Program-made: the position numbers and the translations under genes | Source: CAZELM01 sp964512995 | Lineage (GTDB): Bacteria > CSSED10-310 | Reading direction: 5' to 3' | Length of the DNA stretch: 64,000 nt | Assembly (NCBI GenBank): GCA_964512995.1 | Contig: CAZELM010000007.1 | Coordinates: 1-64,000 of the forward strand | In this document: piece after piece, positions 42,309 to 51,212 of the stretch | Layout: each line of letters starts with the position of its first letter | How positions within the stretch are numbered: the stretch's first letter is position 1 | Notes under the pieces: model-generated | What the model saw: the letters and a program-made list of their open reading frames with translations, nothing else | Databases searched by the model: none | What the model was told of the DNA's origin: nothing

Positions 42309-42560
42309 ACCCTCTCCCAGCGCAGCGACCGGGAGAGGGTCGCTGGCCTGCCCACCGTGGATCAATCCAAAAATATNNNNNNNNNNNNNNNNNNNNNNNN
42401 NNNNNNNNNNNNNNNNNNNNNNNNNNNNNNNNNNNNNNNNNNNNNNNNNNNNNNNNNNNNNNNNNNNNNNNNNNNNAACTGCAGCGACCGGGAGAGGGTC
42501 GCTGGCCTGCCCACCGTGGATCAATCCAAAAATATGGCCAGCGGGGTGAGGGAAACAAGC
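42309..42560. repeat. GGGAGAGGG/GGGTGAGGG repeat array interrupted by the assembly gap
   Basis: CCCTCTCCC-N11-GGGAGAGGG (about 42310-42338) is followed by TCGCTGGCCTGCCCACCGTG text that recurs on the other side of the N run (42482-42535), ending in GGCCAGCGGGGTGAGGG. The two flanks share over 50 identical bases, so the gap sits inside a tandem array that the assembler could not resolve. Same family as 1880, 10226, 19753 and 39929. Confidence 0.85.
42377..42476. other. Assembly gap, 100 N
   Basis: Exactly 100 undetermined bases, the conventional placeholder for a gap of unknown size. True length and content are unknown, and frames crossing it are meaningless. Confidence 0.99.
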
Positions 42561-42562
42561 CA

Positions 42563-42628
42563 TGGCAGGTTTGAACAGCAGTGGTTTCATTTATACCCGG
42601 CGGCCTACCGTTTCAAACCTGCCACAAC
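42563..42628. repeat. 66-bp hairpin repeat, copy 2, and short tandem tail
   Basis: Second copy of the element at 42206, with the same arms TGGCAGGTTTGAA and TTTCAAACCTGCCA. Just downstream, 42644-42685 holds two 21-base tandem units of CTCACTACTCACAGCTCA type. The remaining bases to the metV start hold a normal GGGAGG ribosome site. Confidence 0.8.
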
Positions 42629-42740
42629 GAAATACCATCCGGACTCACTACTCACAGCTCACAGCTCACTACTCACAGCTCACCGCTCCCCTGGCGATTT
42701 TACCACGCTTATGATACACCAAAGCTCGGGAGGAAAACCG

Positions 42741-43409
42741 ATGATTGTCGGCAAACGGAAAAATCTGGACGAATTGGCAACCAAAATATCAGGAATGGAT
42801 TCCATTCTCATCGCAGGATGCCGGGCATGCATGACCGTGTGTCATTCAGGGGGCGAAAAGCAAGTCGATGAACTGGCTTCGGAGCTGGAACTGGATGCGC
42901 TGCGTCACCATACCACCCTCACAATCAGAACAGCCATGGTGGAACGGCAATGCGATCGGGAGTTCAACGAGGATCTGGCTGTGATTGTCCCTTCCATCAA
43001 AGCCATCATCACACTGGGTTGCGGTGCTGGAGCACAAACACTGGCTTCCATGTTCCCCAATACCCTGATCATCCCTGGAATCAATACCCAATTCATCGGC
43101 TCCCATACCCAGAATATGCAATGGGATGAATATTGCCTTGGCTGCGGAAACTGCACCATCGATACGTTCGGAGGATATTGCCCGATATCACGATGCTCCA
43201 AATCGCTCCAGAACGGTCCATGCGGAGGCTCCCAGGAGGACCATTGCGAATGCGATCCCGAAATCGAATGCATCTGGCAACGGATCATCGAAAAACTGAC
43301 TCAACAGGGAAATCTGGACACGCTCCAGGAAATCCGGCCGCCTAAGAATTGGTGCACATCCCGCTTCAATGAACCCCGAAGACGGAAACTGGAGGACGAT
43401 ACCCCGTGA
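42741..43409 (+). CDS. metV: Methylene-THF reductase small iron-sulfur/zinc subunit (MetV-like)
   Basis: 222 residues, the Cys-rich MTHFR C-terminal family (PF12225). Cys motifs: ILIAGCRACMTVCHSGG near the N-terminus, EYCLGCGNC in the middle and CPISRCSKSLQNGPCGGS near residue 160, with further Cys in HCECDPEIEC. MetV partners MetF in anaerobes, where the pair reduces methylene-THF to methyl-THF without NADPH-only chemistry. The ATG at 42741 has GGGAGG upstream; the longer in-frame stretch crosses the assembly gap and is rejected. Its stop overlaps the metF GTG by 4 bases, so the two are made together. Confidence 0.88.
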   Translation: MIVGKRKNLDELATKISGMDSILIAGCRACMTVCHSGGEKQVDELASELELDALRHHTTLTIRTAMVERQCDREFNEDLAVIVPSIKAIITLGCGAGAQTLASMFPNTLIIPGINTQFIGSHTQNMQWDEYCLGCGNCTIDTFGGYCPISRCSKSLQNGPCGGSQEDHCECDPEIECIWQRIIEKLTQQGNLDTLQEIRPPKNWCTSRFNEPRRRKLEDDTP

Positions 43410-44392
43410 AATCGGGCAGCCTGCTGGAGCGCGCCATCCGATCGGGTCAGTTCGTTGTGACCGCAGAGATCACTCCTCCCAGAACACCCGACCCACTGCT
43501 GGTTCAAAAACGGACCAATGCATACCGGGGATACCTGGTGGCGGCAAACCTGACGGATAATCAGTCCGCCTCGGTGCGGATGTCCAGCCTCTCCACATCA
43601 AAACTGGTATTGGATGCCGGAATCGAACCGATCATGCAGATTACCTGCCGGGATCGCAACCGCCTGGCCATCCAGTCGGATGTGATCGGAGCGTCCGCAT
43701 TGGGGATCAGAAACATTCTGTGCGTGTCGGGAGATCACCAGAAATTCGGCGATCACCCGGCTGCCAAGCATGTGTTCGATCTGGATTCCGTGTCTCTCAT
43801 CGATATGCTCCGGCACATGCGCGACGACTGCATGTTCCAGAATGGTGATCCCATCCGGAACATACAAAAAGGAAAACAGATGGCTCCACCCATCTATATT
43901 GGAGCTGCGGCCAACCCCTTCGGATCGCCGCGACAGTATCGCCCGTTCTTGTTGCAGAAGAAGATGTTGGCCGGTGCTGATTTCGTTCAGACACAACCGG
44001 TCTTCGATATCGATCAGTTTGCTGAATGGCTGGATGCGATCCGTAATCTGGGAGTGACCGATCGGGTGGCCGTGCTGGCCGGCATCACTCCAGTGAAATC
44101 CGTGCGAGCTCTGATCCACATGCGAGACAACGTCCCGGGAATCCATATCCCCGAGTCGGTTGTTCTCCGCTTGAAAAGCGCTTCCGATCCGGAGCAGGCC
44201 GGTTTTGAACTGGCAAAGGAAACAATGGAACAGTTAAAACAGATGAACGGCATTCAGGGCATTCATATCATGGCGATCGGATGGGAAAAGGTGGTGCCGG
44301 ATTTAATCGACGCGGTGGGAATTAAGCCGGATCTGTCGGGCTTGTCCACCGATGCTGCCGGGAAGGAGAACGCGGAAGAATGGATCCGTTAA
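43406..44392 (+). CDS. metF: Methylenetetrahydrofolate reductase (MetF)
   Basis: 328 residues, TIM-barrel FAD enzyme of the MetF family: QFVVTAEITPPR (N-terminal catalytic Glu), NLTDNQSASVRMSS, the GDHQKFGDHP loop, FVQTQPVFDIDQF and a C-terminal GIHIMAIGWEKVV. It reduces 5,10-methylene-THF to 5-methyl-THF in the methyl branch of C1 metabolism. GTG start at 43406, with GGAGG 11 bases upstream inside metV. The metVF pair is typical of acetogens and other anaerobes. The next gene overlaps its 3' end by 13 bases. Confidence 0.92.
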   Translation: MKSGSLLERAIRSGQFVVTAEITPPRTPDPLLVQKRTNAYRGYLVAANLTDNQSASVRMSSLSTSKLVLDAGIEPIMQITCRDRNRLAIQSDVIGASALGIRNILCVSGDHQKFGDHPAAKHVFDLDSVSLIDMLRHMRDDCMFQNGDPIRNIQKGKQMAPPIYIGAAANPFGSPRQYRPFLLQKKMLAGADFVQTQPVFDIDQFAEWLDAIRNLGVTDRVAVLAGITPVKSVRALIHMRDNVPGIHIPESVVLRLKSASDPEQAGFELAKETMEQLKQMNGIQGIHIMAIGWEKVVPDLIDAVGIKPDLSGLSTDAAGKENAEEWIR

Positions 44393-45408
44393 CTCATGTC
44401 ATGGCCGGAGCGCTGGTCAGTCATGCATGCGCTGGATTGAGTCCGGAACCGGGGATGACGATTGCCGCCATCACGGCGGCTATCGTACCGGATCTCGATT
44501 TTTACTCCCGGAAACTGCCGGGCGCAACGTTCCTGCGCGTTCATCATGGCGTGACCCATTCGTTCCTCTCAGTACCCATTCAGGCGGCCATTTCCTGCAT
44601 CCCGGCCTGGCTGATTCACGCCATCCCCCAGTTTCATCTCCCGGCAATCCCTTTTATATCTCTGTTTCTGATCTGCAGTCTGTCCGTTCTGTCCCATCTG
44701 GTCATTGACTGGATCATGCATAACAATGGCCTCCCCCTGTTGTGGCCATTCCAGCATCGCCGATTCGCACTCCCCCTGATTCTCGGAGTGAATCCACGAA
44801 CTGTGTCAAAGGATTGCGGTGAACAACGGTTCCTGACCTGTTTCGGGTGCCAATCCCGGGCGTCTCTCTGGAATCCCATTGCCTGGATCATCACCATCTT
44901 CGGCACTGCAGGATTTTTAGTCCCCCAGTGGCGTACCGCAATGGGTCTGATACCCCTGCTCCCGATCCTGGCATACTTATCCTTAAGTTTTTATCTTCGA
45001 CAGAAAGCACGCGATGTGGCCGTACGGTTCGATCCGTGCTATCGGCATGCCCCTGCTTATCCATCCCGGGCGCGCCCTGATCGATGGCTGTTCGTCGCCA
45101 GTGATGATCCGGATAGCGTCTCGGCGATATTGATTGACAGCCTGTCCGCTGCAGTACTCCGGACATGGCGCTTTACACCACCATTACTCTCTCCTTTTGT
45201 ACTGGATCACACACAGCGAATCATCTCGGACCTGAAAAAATCGATCCGGCACATGTATCCGGAAGTGACCTGCCGGGATGCTCTGACTTTCGTGAAGTTC
45301 CGCGACCTTTCGTTTCTCTACGCAGAACCCCTGGAAATCGGTTCTGTCAAAGTTGTTCTCGATGAAAACGGAACCGTGATTTCGGAAGTCTACCAGGAAG
45401 TGTGGTGA
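44380..45408 (+). CDS. DUF457-family inner-membrane metal-dependent hydrolase-like protein
   Basis: 342 residues. MDPLTHVMAGALV, IVPDLDFYSRK and RVHHGVTHSFLSVP carry the His/Asp residues of the YdjM/DUF457 family of putative membrane hydrolases. About five hydrophobic segments fill residues 60-190; the C-terminal 130 residues are soluble and unlike the usual family, so it is longer than average. GGAAGGAGAACGCGGAAGA precedes the ATG, inside metF. The overlap suggests co-transcription, not function. The substrate is unknown. Confidence 0.75.
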   Translation: MDPLTHVMAGALVSHACAGLSPEPGMTIAAITAAIVPDLDFYSRKLPGATFLRVHHGVTHSFLSVPIQAAISCIPAWLIHAIPQFHLPAIPFISLFLICSLSVLSHLVIDWIMHNNGLPLLWPFQHRRFALPLILGVNPRTVSKDCGEQRFLTCFGCQSRASLWNPIAWIITIFGTAGFLVPQWRTAMGLIPLLPILAYLSLSFYLRQKARDVAVRFDPCYRHAPAYPSRARPDRWLFVASDDPDSVSAILIDSLSAAVLRTWRFTPPLLSPFVLDHTQRIISDLKKSIRHMYPEVTCRDALTFVKFRDLSFLYAEPLEIGSVKVVLDENGTVISEVYQEVW

Positions 45409-45968
45409 GCGATTTGGCTGATAAATTGATGATGCTGAGTTCCATTCCAATAGATTCGCCGGCACTCCGGACATTTCAGAAATGTTGTCGAATGAAGAAC
45501 CACGTAATCCGGAATCTCACCATCTGCATCGCTTTTCCGAACGGATGCCAGCATCCGGTTACACCAGACGCATCGCGGTCTTGTGTTTTCGATATCGATT
45601 TTCAGATTGAAGTGACAGACGGTCCGCTGAAACTGGATCATCGAGTCATTATGATCCGGATTGAACCACGCCACCTGACCGTTCCGGATGCATTCCGAAA
45701 TGAGCGTGGTGTCACGAGTCAGCAGGAACCGATGCTCCTGGATCGCCCACTCAATCGGATATCTGGAACGGACTGGACGATAGGCCGCATCAGTACCAAT
45801 CAGCCGCAGATACCGGGCCAATCTGCCGAGCATGGCATCGCAGAGGAACCGGATCGCTGGATCATGATCCACTCGCTCATCATGGCACCGATTTTCTTCC
45901 GTCACCGATCCGGAACCGGGATATCGCATCGAATCTGTCTGGCAGTTATGGTTTATGGAATGATTCAT
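45390..45968 (-). CDS. Mut7-C RNase-domain (PIN-like) protein with zinc ribbon
   Basis: 192 residues. After a 40-residue non-conserved N-terminus come IRFLCDAMLGRLARYLRLIG (PIN-like first acidic residue), FLLTRDTTLI (second), then a four-Cys ribbon CVWCN ... CPECRRIYW. This is the Mut7-C (DUF82) layout, predicted RNase activity. The start at 45968 has GAGGT about 10 bases upstream; homology would also allow a later start. It converges with the DUF457 gene and the 3' ends overlap by 19 bases. Confidence 0.8.
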   Translation of the reverse strand: MNHSINHNCQTDSMRYPGSGSVTEENRCHDERVDHDPAIRFLCDAMLGRLARYLRLIGTDAAYRPVRSRYPIEWAIQEHRFLLTRDTTLISECIRNGQVAWFNPDHNDSMIQFQRTVCHFNLKIDIENTRPRCVWCNRMLASVRKSDADGEIPDYVVLHSTTFLKCPECRRIYWNGTQHHQFISQIAHHTSW

Positions 45969-46129
45969 GCCCGGTATGACCTCAATGAATTGAATGGAAT
46001 CCGATTCGCTATCAACCGGATTACATGGACGGGTCGATTCCTCTCTTGATTTAGTATAAACTTCCCCTGATACTTCGTGAAGCGGTTTTTTTTCTTATTC
46101 GCAGTGATCATCAACTTTCGGAACGGACA

Positions 46130-47776
46130 ATGGATCATCCCTCAGGAAAACACATCATCATCGATTGCATCACATTGGTCATGCTCTGGGTCGTTCCAAC
46201 CTGGATGAACGCTCAGGAATCCCCTTCGGTCCGGATCCTGTTTGATGATCTTCATGGTCAATCCATCGGCAATGCAGACTGGGTAATCGAAAAAGCGTAT
46301 TCTGATTTTGCGGAAACGCTTCGCGAATCATTGGGAGCTGCTGTCCACTCCACCAAAGACTGCTCGGGAGCCAATACTCTGACGGAAGACCTTCTGCATG
46401 TGACCGATGTCTTGATCATTCCCGAACCGAACATCCGATTTACCGGAGCGGAGATTCAGTGTATCCGGTCATTCGTCATGGCTGGTGGTGGATTGTTCCT
46501 GATTGCAGATCACGGGGGTTCGGACCGAAACTTCGATGGATGGGATTCTGCTCTGATCTTCAATGAACTGGTGGAGGGGTGGGGAATCTGCTTCTCCGGT
46601 GATACATGGTCTGAGACGCCGGTCAAGGGACCGATCCAATCGCGTCATCCGGTCATGGATGGGATTCAGCGTCTGGGAGCCTGGGCAGCGACATCGATCA
46701 TCCTTGAAGAGGGTCCTGGAGATTTTGAACCCCTGATCCGTTCACTGGCCAGACAGGCAGCATATTGCGTGGCCGGCCGTGTTGGCAGTGGCCGCGTGAT
46801 TGCCATCGGGGATTCGTCGCCATTTGACGATGGAACCGGTGATATGGAAAAAAGCCGTCATTCCGCCTATGTTTCGTGGCTCTACGATCACCCCCGGTTT
46901 GCCGCTCAGGCAGTGGGCTGGCTCACAGATCGCAAAATCACGCCAATCCCCGAAAACCCGCTGCCCTATCCAACTGCGGACCGGATCGACTACCGGAGAT
47001 GGCGCTCACAGGATTCATTCAATATCATCATCGATGCAGCGCATGGGAACAATACGGCGGATGTGACCGACCGGTTTGCAGACGATATCATCACGAAAAC
47101 CAAAGCCAGGATATTCATCAACCGGAATCCCATCACGTCCGTGAAAGGATGGGATCTGTTTATCCTGAGCAATCCGTCTGAGCCTTTAGCGGAATCGGAG
47201 ATGGACATTTTACACCGTTGGGTCCGAAAAAAGGGAGGCGCACTGATTCTGACCACAAACAATGCGCGAAATCCATTGTCCGGAATTCCGGTGATCAATG
47301 CGCTTCTTCAGAGATTGAACAGCACGATCCGTGTCAATGCAGATGAAATCCTGGATGAGGCTCACAATACGGGTCGTCCCTGGTCAATGATCGTGTCGGA
47401 TTTCAATCAACAACCGCAGTTCAAGGATGTCGAACGGGCTGTTTTCTGGGGAACCGCATCGCTGATCGACCAAAACGACTCCATTCTGCAACAGGGGCAG
47501 ACGGTCACGATCCTCGCACAAACCGCACCCACGGCCAGATCACAGGTTCTCCCAATTTTTCAGGTCCCTGGCGGAAAGCCGATTCCGATGAAATCCATCA
47601 TTCCCGTTGCGGCTATCGAAAAAACAGGTAAAGGCCGGATCGTTGTGCTGGGTGCGGACACGCTGACGAATTTTCAATATCCGACGGAAGAAGAAAAGCG
47701 CAGCATGCCGGATGTAAAATGGGACCATCACACCGACCTGTTCAATCTTAGACTTGTCAACCTATTGAAAGAATAG
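46130..47776 (+). CDS. Secreted protein with two GATase/GldG-like domains
   Basis: 548 residues with an N-terminal signal peptide (IIIDCITLVMLWVVPTWMNA, cut before QES). Residues about 35-275 (VRILFDDLHGQ, VLIIPEPNIRFTGAE, GGGLFLIADHGG, GRVIAIGDSSPF) and about 300-545 (FNIIIDAAHG, DLFILSNPSEPLAES, GGALILTTNNA, GRIVVLGADTL) are two copies of the same Rossmann-like fold as GATase1/GldG/DUF4350 proteins. The catalytic Cys-His pair of glutaminases is not visible, so the domain is probably a binding rather than catalytic unit. It lies 14 bases before the sugar ABC transporter genes and probably belongs to their operon. Confidence 0.65.
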   Translation: MDHPSGKHIIIDCITLVMLWVVPTWMNAQESPSVRILFDDLHGQSIGNADWVIEKAYSDFAETLRESLGAAVHSTKDCSGANTLTEDLLHVTDVLIIPEPNIRFTGAEIQCIRSFVMAGGGLFLIADHGGSDRNFDGWDSALIFNELVEGWGICFSGDTWSETPVKGPIQSRHPVMDGIQRLGAWAATSIILEEGPGDFEPLIRSLARQAAYCVAGRVGSGRVIAIGDSSPFDDGTGDMEKSRHSAYVSWLYDHPRFAAQAVGWLTDRKITPIPENPLPYPTADRIDYRRWRSQDSFNIIIDAAHGNNTADVTDRFADDIITKTKARIFINRNPITSVKGWDLFILSNPSEPLAESEMDILHRWVRKKGGALILTTNNARNPLSGIPVINALLQRLNSTIRVNADEILDEAHNTGRPWSMIVSDFNQQPQFKDVERAVFWGTASLIDQNDSILQQGQTVTILAQTAPTARSQVLPIFQVPGGKPIPMKSIIPVAAIEKTGKGRIVVLGADTLTNFQYPTEEEKRSMPDVKWDHHTDLFNLRLVNLLKE

Positions 47777-47790
47777 TATTTTAGAGGACT

Positions 47791-48690
47791 ATGACTCTTC
47801 GATCGTCTTCCAGAATCAGAAAAGAGAATAAAGATTATTTTGCATATTGGCTATTGGTGCCGACCGTGGTCATCATTGTCGGGTTTCACGTCCTGCCCAT
47901 TTTTTATTCGTTCGGGCTGGCGTTTTATAACTGGGATCTGATATCCCCGGCACAGTTCGCCGGCTTGCGGAATTTCAGGATTCTGCTGCATGATGAGTTG
48001 TTCTGGAAGAGTCTGCTGAATACATTTTATTACACGATGGTCTCGGTTCCATTGAGCATTTTCTGTGCGCTGCTGGTCGCGATCCTGTTGAATCAGCATA
48101 TCAAGGGTCTGGATACCTACCGGGTCATTTATTTCATTCCGGTCATCACTTCGATCAATGCGGTGAGTATCGTCTGGAAGCTGATATATCATCCCAGCTT
48201 TGGATTGCTGAACCAGTTATTGGAGGGGATCGGTTTGCCGCCCCAACGATGGCTGCTGGATCCCAGGTGGGCGATGCTGTCGATTGTCATGATGAGCGTC
48301 TGGAAGGGTCTGGGATACAATGTTATCATCTTTCTGACCGGTCTGAAGAATATTCCCAGACATTTATATGAAGCTGCCACCGTGGATGGAGCAAACTCAT
48401 GGCATCAGTTCCGGCATATCACCTGGCCGTTATTATCTCCGGTGACATTTTTCATTCTGGTGATGAGCATTATCAGTTCGTTTCAGGTTTTTTCCCAGAT
48501 CTATATGATGACTCCGGGCGGCGGCCCCATGAATTCAACAATGACGGTGGTCTACTATTTATATAAGGTGGGATTCGGCGATTTTCATTTCGGATATGCT
48601 GCTGCTGTCGCTTTTGAGATTTTCATCATGATTTTCCTGATGACACTGCTTCAGAAATTAATTGTTGAAAAACGGGTCCATTATCAATAG
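47791..48690 (+). CDS. Sugar ABC transporter permease (MalF/UgpA-like)
   Basis: 299 residues, six predicted membrane segments, no long periplasmic insert. The EAA loop reads EAATVDGANSWHQFRHITWP, giving the coupling helix for the ATPase. Family: CUT1 (oligosaccharide or glycerol-phosphate) permeases. It is the first permease of a three-gene cluster with the MalG-like permease and the binding protein. No ATPase is encoded nearby. Confidence 0.9.
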   Translation: MTLRSSSRIRKENKDYFAYWLLVPTVVIIVGFHVLPIFYSFGLAFYNWDLISPAQFAGLRNFRILLHDELFWKSLLNTFYYTMVSVPLSIFCALLVAILLNQHIKGLDTYRVIYFIPVITSINAVSIVWKLIYHPSFGLLNQLLEGIGLPPQRWLLDPRWAMLSIVMMSVWKGLGYNVIIFLTGLKNIPRHLYEAATVDGANSWHQFRHITWPLLSPVTFFILVMSIISSFQVFSQIYMMTPGGGPMNSTMTVVYYLYKVGFGDFHFGYAAAVAFEIFIMIFLMTLLQKLIVEKRVHYQ

Positions 48691-48706
48691 ACGAGGAGCA
48701 CCTATT

Positions 48707-49729
48707 TTGGCGAGTTTCAAATGGCAACAACGGATACAGAGGAGTCTCGTGCATGCTCTTTTGATCATCGGTTCGGTGATCATGCTGTTTCCTTTTGTCT
48801 GGATGATATCCACCAGTCTGAAAGGAGCGGACAGTGTCAATTATTCATCCATTGAACTCATTCCTCGAAAATCAGATGTTGCCACCATCAATGGCCAGGA
48901 AAAACCGCTCTATCATGTCATGATCAACGGGGAGTCACGACAAATGGCATTGCTGAAAAGTCTGACAGCCGGTCAGGCGCTGTTTGCCGATCCAGCCGAT
49001 CCATCCAGTCAATTTGAACTCCCGCTCGCAGATCAAAAACCGATCCGGAAAATTTCGGTTGAGTGGGGGAACTATTCCAAGGCTTGGAATGCCCAGCCAT
49101 TTGGACGGTATTTTCTCAATACCATTATGGTCGCTGTGATAACGGTTTCGTGCCAACTTTTTTTCTCGTCACTGGCTGCGTATGCCTTTGCATTCTTCAG
49201 GTTTCCCTTTAAGAATGCCATTTTTATGATGCTTCTGGGAACGATGATGCTGCCTCAGCAGGCATTGTTGATTCCCAATTATGTCATTCTGGCGAAGTTG
49301 CATTGGCTGGATACGTATCTGGCGTTGATCGTGCCCTTCACTGCGAGCGCTTATTCGGTATTTTTCTTCCGGCAATTCTTCTTAACACTGCCTCGGGATC
49401 TCTATGATGCAGCGGTTGTCGATGGATGTTCCACCATGGGATTCTATTTCCGGATTCTGTTCCCATTGTCAAAACCGCCTTTTCTGACATTGGGAATTTT
49501 CAGTTTCCTGGGATCATGGAACGCATTTATCTGGCCGCTGATCGTGACAAATTCCACTGAACTTCGCGTCCTGCAGGTTGGATTGGCATATTTTCTGTCA
49601 GAAGCGGGAACGGAATGGGGATTGCTGATGGCCGCATCGACATTTTCGATTGTGCCGTTGGTGATCGGATACTTCATTGTTCAGAAACGATTTGTTGAAA
49701 GCCAGGCGATGACGGGTTTAAAAGAATGA
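48707..49729 (+). CDS. Sugar ABC transporter permease (MalG-like) with large periplasmic loop
   Basis: About 340 residues. Six membrane segments with an unusually long outside insert of about 95 residues after segment 1, as in MalG-like proteins with inserts. The EAA loop is YDAAVVDGCSTMGFYFRILF. I chose the TTG at 48707 because GAGGAG lies about 8 bases upstream and homology starts there; an ATG at 48662 would overlap the previous gene by 29 bases and adds polar residues. Its stop overlaps the next gene as ATGA. Confidence 0.82.
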   Translation: MASFKWQQRIQRSLVHALLIIGSVIMLFPFVWMISTSLKGADSVNYSSIELIPRKSDVATINGQEKPLYHVMINGESRQMALLKSLTAGQALFADPADPSSQFELPLADQKPIRKISVEWGNYSKAWNAQPFGRYFLNTIMVAVITVSCQLFFSSLAAYAFAFFRFPFKNAIFMMLLGTMMLPQQALLIPNYVILAKLHWLDTYLALIVPFTASAYSVFFFRQFFLTLPRDLYDAAVVDGCSTMGFYFRILFPLSKPPFLTLGIFSFLGSWNAFIWPLIVTNSTELRVLQVGLAYFLSEAGTEWGLLMAASTFSIVPLVIGYFIVQKRFVESQAMTGLKE

Positions 49730-51099
49730 ACGATTCACGATGGATCCGGAACCAGAAGAAACCGTTCTGGTATTATGTAATCATTTACATCGGTTTTCTG
49801 ATCATCGCAGGGACCGGGTGTTCATCCCCCAGCAGTAAAGACCACAACGATCGAATCACTGTCACATTCTGGCATGGCATGGGGGGGCCGCTCGGAGAAA
49901 TTCTGGATCGCCTGATTGCAGAATACAATGGTCTGCAGGATCGGTATTACATCCGCGGTATCAGTATGGGGTCTTATGATACCCTTCAGAAGAAAATTCT
50001 GGCTTCGGTTGTTGCCGGCCGATCTCCGGATATCTCACAGAATTTTGAAGCCCTGACCATGAAACTCTCCAAAGCGAACCGGCTGATCTGTCTGGATGAT
50101 CTGATTGCCAGGGAGACTGATCCGGAGGTGTTCAAGGCGGATCTGATTCCTGTCATGCTCCTCAACAATACGTTTGATGGGAAAATCTGGTCATTCCCAT
50201 TCAATAAATCAGTTCCGGTGCTCTATTACAACAAGGATATGTTTCACGATGTCGGGCTGGATCCGGATACCCCCCCCCGAACGATCGAGGAGCTGTTCGA
50301 ATATTCCCGAAAATTGACACGGGATCTCGATGGAGATGGGAAACCGGATGTTCTTGGTTATGGATTTGGGTTGCGTAACGAGTGGAACTGGGCATGCCGA
50401 TTTCTGAGTTATGGCGGCCAGATGTTTGATGAATCAACGCGCCAAGTATTCCTGAATTCTCCAGCGGGGATCCAGGCGACAGCGTCGTATGTCGATATGA
50501 TCCAGGCGGGTATCGCAAAGTTTGGAGAAGGGTACGATCATCAGAATGATTGGCTCGCCGGGAAAGTGGGTATGTTCGAGGCTTCTATCGTCAGCCGTGT
50601 CTATCTGAAGGGTAAAATCAAGTTCAATCATGGCGTTGCATCCACTCCCTACGGAGAAAAACCGGCTGTGGTGTTGTCCGGCACCAATATCAATATATTC
50701 AATAATGGAGATTCTGATCGTATCGACGGAGCCTGGGACTTCATCAAATGGTTCACCAGCACCGATATCGGAGCCCGGTGGAGTATTGAATCCACTTACA
50801 TGCCAGTCCGGAAATCGTCTTTGGCTTCTCCGCTCATGATCCAGAAGTTTGCGGAAGATTCCAACTTTGCCGCACCGTATCAACAATTGGAATACGCTGC
50901 CTTTGAACCGCGGATTCCGGAATGGTTTGAATGCCGTGTCAAGATATCAGACCAGTTGGAACAATCGTATATCAAAGCAGCAGAAATCAAAGACGGAAAC
51001 AAGCCCGTCTCTCATGATCCCGTGGAGATGTATGTCAGACGCATGCAAGACGCAGTCACCAAAATTTTGGTGAACTCCCTCGACGTGCAGATCGAATGA
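49726..51099 (+). CDS. Sugar ABC transporter substrate-binding lipoprotein
   Basis: 457 residues. The N-terminus KPFWYYVIIYIGFLIIAGTG then CSS is a lipoprotein signal with lipobox IAGTGC. The remainder is a family 1 solute-binding protein (WHGMGGPLGEILDRLIAEYN, LPVLYYNKDMF-type hinge, PRTIEELFEYSRKL). The ligand is probably an oligosaccharide or glycerol-3-phosphate-type sugar. It is coupled to the permeases (4-base overlap). The unlinked ATPase must be a shared UgpC/MsmX-type protein elsewhere (inference). Confidence 0.9.
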   Translation: MNDSRWIRNQKKPFWYYVIIYIGFLIIAGTGCSSPSSKDHNDRITVTFWHGMGGPLGEILDRLIAEYNGLQDRYYIRGISMGSYDTLQKKILASVVAGRSPDISQNFEALTMKLSKANRLICLDDLIARETDPEVFKADLIPVMLLNNTFDGKIWSFPFNKSVPVLYYNKDMFHDVGLDPDTPPRTIEELFEYSRKLTRDLDGDGKPDVLGYGFGLRNEWNWACRFLSYGGQMFDESTRQVFLNSPAGIQATASYVDMIQAGIAKFGEGYDHQNDWLAGKVGMFEASIVSRVYLKGKIKFNHGVASTPYGEKPAVVLSGTNINIFNNGDSDRIDGAWDFIKWFTSTDIGARWSIESTYMPVRKSSLASPLMIQKFAEDSNFAAPYQQLEYAAFEPRIPEWFECRVKISDQLEQSYIKAAEIKDGNKPVSHDPVEMYVRRMQDAVTKILVNSLDVQIE

Positions 51100-51212
51100 A
51101 ACACTATCTGGAATGCGGCAGGAATACCGGAATCAAATGAACAGCAGGCCGCGCGTAAGCATTTTGCCAGGAACACACGACGATATCATTCTTATTGACG
51201 GAGTATATAATA

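Noticed and set aside
42155..42740. Frames crossing the 100-N gap, including an N-terminal extension of metV
   Set aside because: Undetermined bases and repeat text; metV homology and ribosome site begin at 42741.
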